From positions 3,906,001 through 3,970,000 of the forward strand of contig NZ_CP034463.1 of NCBI RefSeq assembly GCF_003955715.1: a stretch of DNA of 64,000 nucleotides, written 5' to 3'. Shown here piece by piece: positions 8,522 through 17,349 of this stretch (positions are counted from its first letter, which is position 1; each line of letters starts with the position of its first letter). A program made the position numbers and the translations under genes. The notes under the pieces were generated by a model. It did no database searches. It was not told the origin of the DNA and saw only the letters and a list, made by a program, of their open reading frames with translations. The stretch comes from Streptomyces aquilus. GTDB taxonomy: Bacteria; Actinomycetota; Actinomycetes; Streptomycetales; Streptomycetaceae.

Positions 8522-9741
8522 CGACATCCGATCCCACGACAGCGGAGCGGGTGAATGAGGATGCCTGGCGTGAGTACGGGCGCAGGCAGCTCGACCGCGG
8601 CTACCAGCCCCCGGAGGTCACCGAGATCGACTGGGGGTTCTGGGGCACCGGCCCTGGCACGAGCGTCCTCGGCGACGTCGCCGGATACCGCGTGCTGGAC
8701 CTCGGCTCCGGGGCCGGAGTCCACGCCGCGCATCTCGCACGCGACCACGCGGCCTTCGTCGACGCCATCGACGTCTCCCCCACCCAGCAGCAGCGCGCCC
8801 TCAACCGGTTCGGCGCCCTGCCGGGCGGGCGGTTCTTGACCAGTGACGCCGTGGCCCACCTGCGCGAGAGTGAACCCTACGACCTCGTGTACTCCGTGCA
8901 TGGCCTGTCCTACATCGACCCGCACCGGCTGCTGCCCGCATTACGCAACGGGATCCGGCCGCGTGGACGGCTGGTCTTCTCCACCCTGCACACCAACCTG
9001 AACGGGCTGGGCCCTTCCCCCGCTGTCACCGCCCGCCAAGAGGAAGTGCGGCTGGCGAAGACCGCTCCGATCCCGGTTCAGATGTGGATTCTCGCCCCCG
9101 AGGTCTGGGAGCGGCTGCTGGCCGAGCACGGCTTCGCCGTCGAGTCCATCGACCTTCTACACGCCCCGGGTGCCGACAACCCGGTGGTCTGCCAGCTCAT
9201 CCAGGCCCGCCGTCTTCCGCACGTTGACGCGCCCAGGGTGGTGGCTCAGGAGCGAAGCCTTCGGCCGCCGGTCGCCCAGGCGGCCCTGGGGGTCGGCATC
9301 ATCGTCACCAACCCGGACGGCCACGTGCTGATGGGGCAACACCGCCTGGGAACCTACGAGTTGCCCGGCGGCAAGGTGGACGCATTCGATGGTGCCGGCG
9401 AGTCCATCGAGACCGCTGCGATCCGTGAACTCGCCGAGGAGACCGGCCTCGTGGCACACCCCGAGGACGTCTGGGTGCTCGCCGTGCTCCTGGACGCGCG
9501 GCACAACCTCAACCGCCTCACCGCCGCGGTCCTCATCCGCCGCTTCCAGGGCACACCGACCGCTAAGGAACCGAAGGTGGTCGCGCGGTGGCAGTGGCGC
9601 CGCCTGGACGATCTGCCCGGCCCGCTGTTCGTGCCCTCTGCCCAGGTCCTCAGCTTCTGGCGCCCCGACCTGCCCATCGATCATCCGCCCGCCCACCGCT
9701 ATCCCGTGCGTTTGTCCCCGTCCGCCTCGGCCGCGCACTGA
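8518..9741 (+). CDS. class I methyltransferase - Nudix hydrolase fusion
   Basis: A 407-residue fusion. Residues 45-230 form a SAM methyltransferase (motif I VLDLGSGAGVH at about 59-69, acidic DAIDVS, then YDLVYSVHGLSYI). Residues 255-385 form a Nudix domain whose box GGKVDAFDGAGESIETA...RELAEETGL (about 283-310) has a short insertion in the loop after GGKV. It is translationally coupled to the Nudix-APH gene and followed after 24 nt by the EEP gene. Codon 142 is TTA (8941-8943), which in streptomycetes makes expression depend on the bldA tRNA and so on developmental stage. Both domains look intact; the substrate is unknown. Confidence 0.83.
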   Translation: MTTSDPTTAERVNEDAWREYGRRQLDRGYQPPEVTEIDWGFWGTGPGTSVLGDVAGYRVLDLGSGAGVHAAHLARDHAAFVDAIDVSPTQQQRALNRFGALPGGRFLTSDAVAHLRESEPYDLVYSVHGLSYIDPHRLLPALRNGIRPRGRLVFSTLHTNLNGLGPSPAVTARQEEVRLAKTAPIPVQMWILAPEVWERLLAEHGFAVESIDLLHAPGADNPVVCQLIQARRLPHVDAPRVVAQERSLRPPVAQAALGVGIIVTNPDGHVLMGQHRLGTYELPGGKVDAFDGAGESIETAAIRELAEETGLVAHPEDVWVLAVLLDARHNLNRLTAAVLIRRFQGTPTAKEPKVVARWQWRRLDDLPGPLFVPSAQVLSFWRPDLPIDHPPAHRYPVRLSPSASAAH

Positions 9742-9765
9742 CCACGACGCAGAAGGAGTCCCGCC

Positions 9766-10731
9766 GTGACACCGGCGCTGTTCCGATTCGGCACGTACAA
9801 CCTGTTCAACCTGCAGATACCGACCACGCCTGACGAGAAGCAGCGTTACGAGCTGATCGTGGGAAACATCCGCTCCGCCTTCCAGAACCGCACGGGCGTC
9901 CTCGGCGTCCAGGAACTCCTTGGCCCCACCAAGAGCGATGCCCAACAGTTGTTGCGTTACCTCGCCGAGGACACCGGCCTCATGTGCGAGGTGATGCCGG
10001 TCCGTGGGAAGAGAGCGGTCCCCGCCCTGGCAAGCCAGGCGTCCGGGGCGAGTGCCCACCGCTTCCATGTCGGCCTGTTGTGGACCTCCGACATCGAGCC
10101 GGTCCCCGGTACCTTCCGCGCCTACGAGGGCGGCAGTGACTTCTGGCACGGCCTGGCCATGGCCGACTTCCGCGCTGGCGGCCCGGTGCCCACCCGCTGG
10201 TGCTCGTATCACGCCTATCCCTTCAGCCCCGAGCGTCGTCTGGAGGAGGCCCGTCGTGTGATGTCGGTCTTCCAGGACCCCGATGTGGCTGGCGGCGTCG
10301 CGGCCGACTGGAACTCCATCAGCGCCGACCGGCGGCCGAACGGCGACTTCTACGATCCCGAGCCTTATCTGGAGCAAGACCACCGCAAGCTGCGTTACCA
10401 GGTCATCTTCGACCCCGACAACCCCGACGCTCCCAAGCGAGCGAACCGTGAGGCCGGGGAGTTCCTGCGGCGCGACCCGGGCGGGTTGCGGGACAGCGCC
10501 GCCGTCCTGGACGTGCCGTGGCAGTGGTCGTGCGGGCACTGGATCGACGCCAAGGGGCGAGCCGACGACTTCGGCCGCCGGCGCATCGACACCCTGCGCG
10601 TCACGGAGAACGTCGCCGCCACCGCTCGCGCACACACCACTCATTACGGTCCCGACGCCGAGGCCGCCTCGGACCACTTGCTGGTCACTGCCGACTTCTC
10701 CCTGCGCGAGCTGGCGGTGACACCAGCATGA
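9766..10731 (+). CDS. EEP-superfamily phosphoesterase (endonuclease/exonuclease/phosphatase)
   Basis: A 321-residue protein with the exonuclease III/DNase I-like motif set: YNLFN near the N-terminus (Asn12), VQE (Glu50), ADWNS (Asp181, Asn183) and ASDH (Asp303, His304). The family hydrolyses phosphodiesters in nucleic acids, nucleotides or lipids. No signal peptide is present, so it should act in the cytoplasm. GTG 9766 follows AGAAGGAG at ideal distance. It is coupled to the 2H phosphoesterase gene (ATGA). Two more EEP genes lie at 27.6-29.5 kb and appear more like each other than like this one. Confidence 0.85.
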   Translation: MTPALFRFGTYNLFNLQIPTTPDEKQRYELIVGNIRSAFQNRTGVLGVQELLGPTKSDAQQLLRYLAEDTGLMCEVMPVRGKRAVPALASQASGASAHRFHVGLLWTSDIEPVPGTFRAYEGGSDFWHGLAMADFRAGGPVPTRWCSYHAYPFSPERRLEEARRVMSVFQDPDVAGGVAADWNSISADRRPNGDFYDPEPYLEQDHRKLRYQVIFDPDNPDAPKRANREAGEFLRRDPGGLRDSAAVLDVPWQWSCGHWIDAKGRADDFGRRRIDTLRVTENVAATARAHTTHYGPDAEAASDHLLVTADFSLRELAVTPA

Positions 10732-11396
10732 GGGCGTTCATGAGTACCGGCCGACGGTGGCGTTCCGAAGACGCTCCCGCCGAGGACAGCGTCCGCCCGC
10801 ATGTGCTGTGGCTGCCGCCGGCCGAGGTAATCGACTACTTCCGGCAGGTACGAGAAGTCCTCGCCCCGTACGAGGACATCGTGGCCCCGGTCGCAGACGA
10901 CGACCTGCACTGGACCATCCAGGGCGCCCTGTCGCGCGACTACGCCGACGAGCGCGTCGGTCCCCGGCAGCTCAAGGACACCGCCGAAGCCCTTCGGATC
11001 GATCTGGCCGACCAGGAGCCGTTCACGATCGACATCGGCCCGGTCGCGCTCAGCCGCAGCGCCGCCCTCGCCCGCGTCTGGCCCCATGACGCCCCCTCGA
11101 ACCCGCCGCTGCACCTGAATCTGCGAGTCCGAGCCGGCCTGGCCAACGCCGGTCTGGTCCTGCCCGAGGCCGCCCAGACGTACTTCCCGCACATGTCGGC
11201 CGCCTACGGGAAGGTCGACACCCACTACCTCAACCAAGTGGACCGGGCAGACGCCCTCGCCTCAGCCCTGCTACGCCACGCCCGCCATCACGTGACCGTG
11301 CGCGTCAAGTCCGTGTGGCTGGTGATGGAAACCCAACATCCTGATCGTCACACCTACACCTTCGAACGTGTCCAGGAGCTGCCCTTGGGGCGCTGA
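10728..11396 (+). CDS. 2H phosphoesterase (2'-5' RNA ligase/cyclic phosphodiesterase-like)
   Basis: A 222-residue protein with the two H-x-(S/T) motifs that define the 2H superfamily: HWT (His61, Thr63, in DLHWTIQ) and HMS (His155, Ser157, in FPHMSAAYG). Family members open 2',3'-cyclic phosphates, cleave 2'-5' linkages or process ADP-ribose cyclic phosphate. It ends the coupled run Nudix-APH, methyltransferase-Nudix, EEP, 2H. ATG 10728 overlaps the EEP stop; ATG 10740 is an alternative. The FxLD lanthipeptide genes start 103 nt downstream on the same strand. Confidence 0.82.
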   Translation: MRAFMSTGRRWRSEDAPAEDSVRPHVLWLPPAEVIDYFRQVREVLAPYEDIVAPVADDDLHWTIQGALSRDYADERVGPRQLKDTAEALRIDLADQEPFTIDIGPVALSRSAALARVWPHDAPSNPPLHLNLRVRAGLANAGLVLPEAAQTYFPHMSAAYGKVDTHYLNQVDRADALASALLRHARHHVTVRVKSVWLVMETQHPDRHTYTFERVQELPLGR

Positions 11397-11401
11397 GCAA
11401 A

Positions 11402-11419
11402 GGCTGGCCTCCGCCAGCC
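11402..11419 (+). terminator. hairpin between the 2H gene and the lanthipeptide genes
   Basis: GGCTGGC and GCCAGCC form a perfect 7-bp stem with a 4-nt loop, five bases after the 2H gene stop. It lacks a U-tract, so it may be a weak terminator or an mRNA-stabilising end rather than a full stop of transcription. Confidence 0.4.
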
Positions 11420-11499
11420 GGTATCCATTGCCGAACCACACTGCAGTCGGCGCCAACGCCGGAGGCGAAGGCGCAACGAAGCCCCGTAAGGAACCCCCT

Positions 11500-12723
11500 A
11501 TGACCGATGTGACCGTGGACCCCGACGAGGCCACCCGACTCCGCAACAAGGCCGTCGACCAGCTCAAGGAGGACGGCACGATCGTGTCGCCCGCAGTCGA
11601 GGCCGCCATGCGCAAGGTGCCCCGGCACCTCGCCGTCCCGGAGGCGCCGCTCAGCGACGCCTACAGCATGTACAACGCCGTGATCACCAAAGAAGACGAG
11701 CACGGCAATCACACCAGCTCGGTGTCCGCTCCCCAGATCCAGGCGATGCAGCTGGAGCAGGCCGACATCCGCCCCGGTGACAACGTGCTGGAGATCGGCA
11801 CCAACGGGCCGAACGCCGCCTACATCGCGGAGCTGGTCGGGCCCACCGGTCAGGTCACCACCGTCGACATCGACCCGGCGCCCGCCGACCGAGCCAGGCG
11901 GTTCCTCGCCGAGACCGGCTACACCAACGTCAACGTCGTGGTCGCCGACGCGGAGGACGGTGTCGCCAAGTCTGCGCCCTACGACGCGATCGTGGTGACG
12001 CTCGGCGCCTGGGACATCCCGCCCGCCTGGATCGACCAGCTCAAAGACGACGGCCGCCTCGTCGTGCCACTGCGCATCAACGGCCTGACCCGCACGTACG
12101 GGTTCATCCGGCAGGCCGACCACCTCGTCGCCACCAGCGCCCACGTGTGCGGTTTCGTAGCGGCACAGGGCGCCGGCTCCCACACGCAGCAGGTCATGCA
12201 GCTCCCCGGAGCGGAGGGCGTCACGCTGCGCTTCGACGAGGGCTTGCCTTCCAACCCCTCCCTGCTGGACGGCGTCCTGAACAGCGCCCGTGCCGAGACA
12301 TGGACCGGGGTGAGCGTCGCCAGCCAGGAGCCCATCGGCACCCTCCAGATGTACCTGTCCACCCAGGTCCCGAGCTTCTGCTTCATGTCCACCAACCCCG
12401 AGTCGGCCACCGGCAAGATCGGTCCAACGGGCAACAGCTGGTCCATGGTCGCCATCGACGGGCCGCACTTCGCCTACACGGTCGTCCGCCGCGACACCGA
12501 GAAGAAGACCGCCGAGTACGGCGTCCACGCCTTCGGGCCCGACGCGGCCGATTTCGCTGAGCGAATCGCCGACATCTTCCGCACCTGGGGCGAAAAGGTC
12601 CGCGGCACGGACGGACCGCGCATCGCCGTCTACCCGGCGGGCACGCCCGATGACCTGATCACCGGCGACCGGGTCGTCGACAAGAGGCACAGCCGGATTT
12701 CGATCTCCTGGCCGGCCGTGTAG
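11500..12723 (+). CDS. FxLD-system methyltransferase (PIMT-like), copy 1
   Basis: A 407-residue PIMT-fold methyltransferase. An N-terminal segment (residues 10-90: KVPRHLAVP, SAPQIQAMQLEQ) precedes SAM motif I NVLEIGTNGPNAAY (about 96-108) and TTVDIDP; a 190-residue C-terminal domain follows. This layout is that of the methyltransferases found with FxLD lanthipeptides. Related LanS-type enzymes (OlvSA) methylate an Asp side chain, which then collapses to aspartimide and isoaspartate. It sits immediately upstream of the precursor gene. ATG 11500 has a TAAGGA site nine bases upstream. A second copy lies at 19.7 kb. Confidence 0.85.
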   Translation: MTDVTVDPDEATRLRNKAVDQLKEDGTIVSPAVEAAMRKVPRHLAVPEAPLSDAYSMYNAVITKEDEHGNHTSSVSAPQIQAMQLEQADIRPGDNVLEIGTNGPNAAYIAELVGPTGQVTTVDIDPAPADRARRFLAETGYTNVNVVVADAEDGVAKSAPYDAIVVTLGAWDIPPAWIDQLKDDGRLVVPLRINGLTRTYGFIRQADHLVATSAHVCGFVAAQGAGSHTQQVMQLPGAEGVTLRFDEGLPSNPSLLDGVLNSARAETWTGVSVASQEPIGTLQMYLSTQVPSFCFMSTNPESATGKIGPTGNSWSMVAIDGPHFAYTVVRRDTEKKTAEYGVHAFGPDAADFAERIADIFRTWGEKVRGTDGPRIAVYPAGTPDDLITGDRVVDKRHSRISISWPAV

Positions 12724-12781
12724 TCCACGGCTCCTGGCCAGGTCGTCCTGCACCATCCATCGGACTAAGAGAGTGATCGCC

Positions 12782-12982
12782 ATGACCACCGCCGTACTCG
12801 AACTCCCCAGCACCACCTCCCCGGTCGACTCCCTCGCCGAGGACGACTTCGAGCTGGACATCCGGGTCGTCATCTCCGAGAGCCCGTACACCGTCTTCAT
12901 GTGCCCCACCAGCGACGGCTGCGGCAACACCTGCGAGAACGGGGCCAGCGCCTGCCAGTCCTCCATCGAGGACGCCGCCTGA
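12782..12982 (+). CDS. FxLD-family lanthipeptide precursor, 66 aa
   Basis: A short peptide with an acidic leader and a Cys/Ser/Thr-rich end. The family motif F-x-L-D is FELD at residues 23-26, in place of the FNLD box of classical class I leaders. The probable core (from about residue 30) has four Cys (41, 47, 51, 58) and Ser/Thr donors at 32, 34, 37, 43, 44, 50, 56, 60 and 61, so up to four thioether rings are possible. Asp45-Gly46 lies between rings in TSDGCGNTC and is the natural target for an isoAsp-forming methyltransferase. AAGAGAG precedes the start. A hairpin follows the gene, and the full maturation set lies downstream. Confidence 0.88.
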   Translation: MTTAVLELPSTTSPVDSLAEDDFELDIRVVISESPYTVFMCPTSDGCGNTCENGASACQSSIEDAA

Positions 12983-12993
12983 CACGGCCCCGC

Positions 12994-13029
12994 CGCCGGG
13001 GCGGCAGCAGATCATCGCTGCCGCCCCGG
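12994..13029 (+). terminator. attenuator-like hairpin between precursor and lanB
   Basis: A perfect 14-bp stem (12994-13007 with 13016-13029) and an 8-nt loop, 11 nt after the precursor stop. Partial termination or 3' stabilisation at this position is common in lanthipeptide operons and would give more precursor mRNA than enzyme mRNA. There is no U-tract, which fits attenuation better than full termination. Confidence 0.65.
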
Positions 13030-13069
13030 CACCACCCGTCCGCGCACCCCACCACAGGAAGGGACACCG

Positions 13070-16000
13070 GTGGCCCACGGATCTCCCCTCACCTATCAGT
13101 GGCAGCCCGGCATGCTGCTGCGCGCCTCCACCGCCTCCTGCCAGATATCCGTGCCGGACCTCGACCTGTCCGACGGCCGCGACACTCCCGCTCGGGGCCG
13201 GCAGTGGCTGGCCGAGGTGTGGCGCGATCCGGTTCCCGATGCGCTGTCCGCCGCCAGCCCCGTGCTGTGCCAGCGCGTCGCCGAGATCCTCAACGGCACC
13301 GTGACCGATGCCCGCCGCATCCGGCGGGCCGTGCGGTCCGTGGCGGCCTATCTCCTGCGGTGGAACCACCGGCCCACGCCGTTCGGGGTCTTCGCCGGCG
13401 TCGCCCCCGCCAAGTCGGCTCACGTCGCCGACGTGCGGTGGGGAGACGGGTACCGGACGATGCTGCGGCCCGACGCCGACTGGCTGACAGACGTCATCAC
13501 CCGGCTGGAAAGCAGCCCCGATCTCCTGGCCCGACTGACGGTGGTCGCGAACAACACCGGCCGCTCCCGCGGCAACCGGCATGTGGTGGAGGGGATGCCG
13601 GCCGACGCGCACACCCCCGGCTACGCACCCATCGAGCTGTCGGTGCGTCTCACCCGGCCGGTGGCCGCCGCGCTGGAAGCGGCCCGCACCCCGATCCCGT
13701 ACGACCTGCTGGTGCACCGGCTGGCCGACCGGTTCCCCAGCGCGCGCCCCGAACAGTTCAGCGGCCTGATCACCGACCTGTTGAGCAAGCACATCCTGAT
13801 CAGCAGTCTGTGGCCCCCGATGACGTCGATCGACACGCTCGGCCACGTGTGCGACGAGCTGGAGAAAGCAGACGCCGCCAGCATCCCCGACCTCGCCGAA
13901 CTGACCTCCCAACTCACTGCGATCCAAGGCGTTTTGAACCACCCGGACACTGCGGCCCCCTGGTCACCCGGTGGCCGACTGGCGCAGAGCATGCAGCGCG
14001 TCAGTGCCACCGGACGCGTCCCGCTGCTGGTCGACGCTGCGCTGGACTGCACCCCCCACATCCCCGAAGCCCTACTGAACGAAGCCGCCGAGGCCGCCGG
14101 GGTCATGCACCAGCTGTCGCCCCATCCGTACGGGTATCCGCAATGGCGCGACTACCACCAGCGGTTTCTCGGCCGGTACGGCACCGAGGCCGTCGTGCCC
14201 GTCCTGGACCTGGTCGCCGACAGTGGCCTCGGCCTGCCTGCGGGCTTCCTGGGCTCCGAGCGCGCCCGGCCGCCGTATCAGGTCACCGACCGGGACGAGA
14301 AGATCCTCCGTCTGCTCCAGGAGGCGATGCTCGACGGGAGGCGGGAGCTTGTCCTCACCCGCGCCATCATCGCCGACCTGACCGCCAGCCACACTGAACC
14401 GCTGCTGCCTCTGCCCCGGGCCGAGATCGCCATGGAGATCCACGCCCCGTCCCTTGAAGCCGTGCACAGCGGCGGCTACCGGCTGCTGGTCACCGGGGCG
14501 CCCCGCCCCGGCAGCAGCATGCTCGGCCGGTTCGCACACCTGCTCCCGTCCTCCGCGCAGACAGCGCTCACCGACTCCTACGCGACCACCGACCCCGGTG
14601 TGATCGCCGCCCAGCTGTCCTTCACTCCTCGCCGGCGGCGCAACGAGAACATCACCCGCACCCTGCAGGTCCTCCCGCACCTCATCCCTCTCGGCCAGCA
14701 CCAGGAGACGGGCCCGGGCGTCATCCCGCTCGACGACCTGGCCGTGACGGCCGATGACCGCCGCTTCTACCTGCTCCGCCCCTCGACCGGGCAGCACGTC
14801 GAACCGCGCGTCACCCACGCGCTGGAAGCCTCCGTCCACACGCCACCGCTCGCCCGGTTCCTGGCGGAGATCACCACCGCCCGCAGCGCCGCCTACCGGC
14901 AGTTCACCTTCGGGGTCGCCGCCACCCTGCCCTACCTGCCCCGCGTGCGCTACAAGCGGACGATCCTTGCCCCGGCCCGCTGGTTGCTGTCGGCCGAGGA
15001 ACTGCCGGGCCGCTCCGCCCCCATGGCCGACTGGACCACGGCACTTGACCGGTGGCGCGAACGGCTCCACGTCCCCGCGCACCTCGCCCTGGTCGAAGAC
15101 GGCCAGCAGCTGCCCCTCGACCTCGACCAGCACATTCACCGTGCTCTCCTGCGCGCCGGCGTGGACCGCAACCGCCTCGTCGAACTACGCGAAAGCACCA
15201 CACCGCAGGACTGGGCCTGGATCGGCCGCCCCCACCAGCTCCTGATCCCGCTCGCGAACTCCACCCCCGCCGACAGCGTCCCGCGCCAGCCGAAGATCTC
15301 TTCCCTCACTCCCCGGGCGGACGGAACGTCCACCGCCCTGCACGCCGGCCTGTTCGCGCACCCGAAGAGGTACGACGAGATCCTCACGGACCACCTCCCC
15401 GACGTGCTCGGCCAGTTCCCGACCATGCCGCACTGGTGGTTCGAGCGCCATCGGGACACCCTCCGCCCGGACTCCGGCCAGCATCTGGCCCTGTACCTGC
15501 GCCTCGCCGACCCAGACTTCTTCGGACCTGCCGCGGCCCTGCTCAACGCCTGGGCCGACGTCCTCAACAGCCAACGTCTCGCGATGCGCGTGGAGTTGGC
15601 CGCCTACAGGCCGCCCAGCGGCCCATTCGGGGACGGCCCCGTACTGGATGCCGCACAGCTGGTCTTCGCCGCGGACTCGGCCGCCGGCGTGGCGCAGATC
15701 CGCGCCGCGGCGGAGGACGCCGCCATCGGGCAGGCCCTGACTGCGGCGAGCATGTTCGACCTTGCGGTGCAGTTCACCGGCGACGCCGCTCAGGCAGCCG
15801 ACTGGCTGACCCGCGCCCTGCCCCAGGAACGCGGCCCGATATCCCGGGAGCGCATCACGCTGGCCCTGGCTCTGGCCGACCCCGAGCACACCGCCCTGAA
15901 CACTTTGCGGGGCGGGCCCGAGGTCGTGGCCGCCTGGCAGCAGCGCGCTGCCGCCCTGACCGCTTACCGGCAGCTGGCCCCCCAGCCCGCCCGGGACAGC

Positions 16001-16123
16001 GTGCTGCGCTCGCTCCTCCACAAGCACTACCTCCGGGCGCTGCCCGTCGACCCCGATCACGAACGCGCCACCGACCGGATCGCCCGGGCCTGCGCCCTGC
16101 GACACCGGGAGCGCCAGCCATGA
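13070..16123 (+). CDS. lanB: lantibiotic dehydratase (LanB, full length)
   Basis: A 1017-residue class I dehydratase, close to the usual size of full-length LanB. The N-terminal glutamylation region (about 1-700) has LRWNHRPTPFGVFAGVAPA early on and FTFGVAATLPYLPRVRYKRTI near residue 620. The C-terminal elimination region (SpaB_C, about 750-1000) starts with LFAHPKRYDEIL and contains HWWFERHRD. LanB uses glutamyl-tRNA to glutamylate Ser/Thr and then eliminates glutamate. Both halves are present, so the separate SpaB_C protein encoded downstream is a second elimination-type domain. GTG 13070 follows AGGAAGGG. The stop overlaps the lanC start (ATGA). Confidence 0.92.
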   Translation: MAHGSPLTYQWQPGMLLRASTASCQISVPDLDLSDGRDTPARGRQWLAEVWRDPVPDALSAASPVLCQRVAEILNGTVTDARRIRRAVRSVAAYLLRWNHRPTPFGVFAGVAPAKSAHVADVRWGDGYRTMLRPDADWLTDVITRLESSPDLLARLTVVANNTGRSRGNRHVVEGMPADAHTPGYAPIELSVRLTRPVAAALEAARTPIPYDLLVHRLADRFPSARPEQFSGLITDLLSKHILISSLWPPMTSIDTLGHVCDELEKADAASIPDLAELTSQLTAIQGVLNHPDTAAPWSPGGRLAQSMQRVSATGRVPLLVDAALDCTPHIPEALLNEAAEAAGVMHQLSPHPYGYPQWRDYHQRFLGRYGTEAVVPVLDLVADSGLGLPAGFLGSERARPPYQVTDRDEKILRLLQEAMLDGRRELVLTRAIIADLTASHTEPLLPLPRAEIAMEIHAPSLEAVHSGGYRLLVTGAPRPGSSMLGRFAHLLPSSAQTALTDSYATTDPGVIAAQLSFTPRRRRNENITRTLQVLPHLIPLGQHQETGPGVIPLDDLAVTADDRRFYLLRPSTGQHVEPRVTHALEASVHTPPLARFLAEITTARSAAYRQFTFGVAATLPYLPRVRYKRTILAPARWLLSAEELPGRSAPMADWTTALDRWRERLHVPAHLALVEDGQQLPLDLDQHIHRALLRAGVDRNRLVELRESTTPQDWAWIGRPHQLLIPLANSTPADSVPRQPKISSLTPRADGTSTALHAGLFAHPKRYDEILTDHLPDVLGQFPTMPHWWFERHRDTLRPDSGQHLALYLRLADPDFFGPAAALLNAWADVLNSQRLAMRVELAAYRPPSGPFGDGPVLDAAQLVFAADSAAGVAQIRAAAEDAAIGQALTAASMFDLAVQFTGDAAQAADWLTRALPQERGPISRERITLALALADPEHTALNTLRGGPEVVAAWQQRAAALTAYRQLAPQPARDSVLRSLLHKHYLRALPVDPDHERATDRIARACALRHRERQP

Positions 16124-17349
16124 TCACGACCATGAGCCCTGCCATGCTCGCGGACGCCTTCGCCCGCCAGCTGGCCATCCCTGCCCCTCTACCCGAGGGC
16201 CAGCCGTGGCAAGGCCAGGACCTCGCCGCCGGTGCCGCCGGATCCGCGCTCCTGCACATCGAGCGGGCCCGTGCCGGAGACGGCACCTGGCAACAGGCAC
16301 ACGCCTGGATCAAGACCGCCGTCGCCACCACCATCAGCGCGGGCGACACCAGTGGCCTGTACCTGGGGGCGCCCGCCGCCGCGTTCATGCTCGACTGCGC
16401 CGTCATCGCCGAGACACCCCGCTACCGGGACGCCCTGACCGCCCTGGACCGGCACGTGATCGACCTCGCTCACCGCAGATGCGACGCGGCTCGCACGCGC
16501 ATGCGCCATGGGCATCCCGCACGCTTCCACGAGTACGACCTCTTCTACGGGCTCACGGGCATCGGCGCCTACCTGCTGCGCCGGTCACCGTCCGGCTCCG
16601 CGATGACCCGCGTCCTGGACTACCTCGTACGGCTGACCCGTCCCATCCACCACGGCGACCACGGCGTGCTTCCCGGCTGGTGGGTCGACCATCAGCCCGA
16701 CCTCACCCCGTCCACCCTTCCCGGCGGCCACGCCAACCTCGGTACCGCCCACGGCATCACCGGCCCGCTGCTGCTCCTGGCCCGCGCCCTGCGACAGGGC
16801 GTGAGGGTGGACGGCCACGAAGACGCCATCGACACCATCCTCGACTGGCTCGACACGTGGCGGCAGGACGGCCCCGCCGGACTCTGGTGGCCCGAGCACC
16901 TCCACCTCGGCGACCTGCGCGCAGGCCGTCCGGCCCAGGGCGGCCCGGCCCGGCCGAGCTGGTGCTACGGCACCCCCGGCATCGCCCGCGCCGGACAGCT
17001 CGCCGCTCTCACCCGCAACGACCCGGCACGCCAGCACGTCTACGAGGACGCGATGGCCCGCTGCCTGACCGACCCCGACCAACTGTCAAAGATCACCGAC
17101 GGGGGTCTGTGCCACGGCTGGGCAGGCGTCTACCAGACCGCCTTCCGCGCGGCCCACGACGCCACCACCCCCGCCCTGCGTCGCGCTCTGCCCGACCTGG
17201 CCGCCGCCCTGACCCGGCACGCCCACCCCGGCCCCGGCCTCGACCCCGGTCTTCTACAAGGCGCCGCAGGCACGGCCCTCGCCTTGACCACCGCCGCCCA
17301 CAACGCCGCGCCGACCTCGGGATGGGACGCATGCCTACTGATCGACTGA
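16120..17349 (+). CDS. lanC: lanthionine cyclase (LanC)
   Basis: A 409-residue LanC-like protein. The zinc ligands are visible: Cys282 in SWCYGTPG, then Cys331-His332 in LCHGWAG. Repeated GxxG-containing helices of the alpha/alpha toroid are present (YGLTGIGAYLL, GTAHGITGPLLLL, LLQGAAGTALAL). It adds Cys thiols to dehydrated Ser/Thr in the precursor to close thioether rings. It is translationally coupled to lanB, and its 3' end overlaps the start of the next gene by 19 bp. Confidence 0.92.
   Translation: MITTMSPAMLADAFARQLAIPAPLPEGQPWQGQDLAAGAAGSALLHIERARAGDGTWQQAHAWIKTAVATTISAGDTSGLYLGAPAAAFMLDCAVIAETPRYRDALTALDRHVIDLAHRRCDAARTRMRHGHPARFHEYDLFYGLTGIGAYLLRRSPSGSAMTRVLDYLVRLTRPIHHGDHGVLPGWWVDHQPDLTPSTLPGGHANLGTAHGITGPLLLLARALRQGVRVDGHEDAIDTILDWLDTWRQDGPAGLWWPEHLHLGDLRAGRPAQGGPARPSWCYGTPGIARAGQLAALTRNDPARQHVYEDAMARCLTDPDQLSKITDGGLCHGWAGVYQTAFRAAHDATTPALRRALPDLAAALTRHAHPGPGLDPGLLQGAAGTALALTTAAHNAAPTSGWDACLLID

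Noticed and set aside
11305..12966. 553-codon minus-strand frame across the FxLD methyltransferase and precursor
   Set aside because: Shadow of genes with strong family motifs; no ribosome site or recognisable domain.
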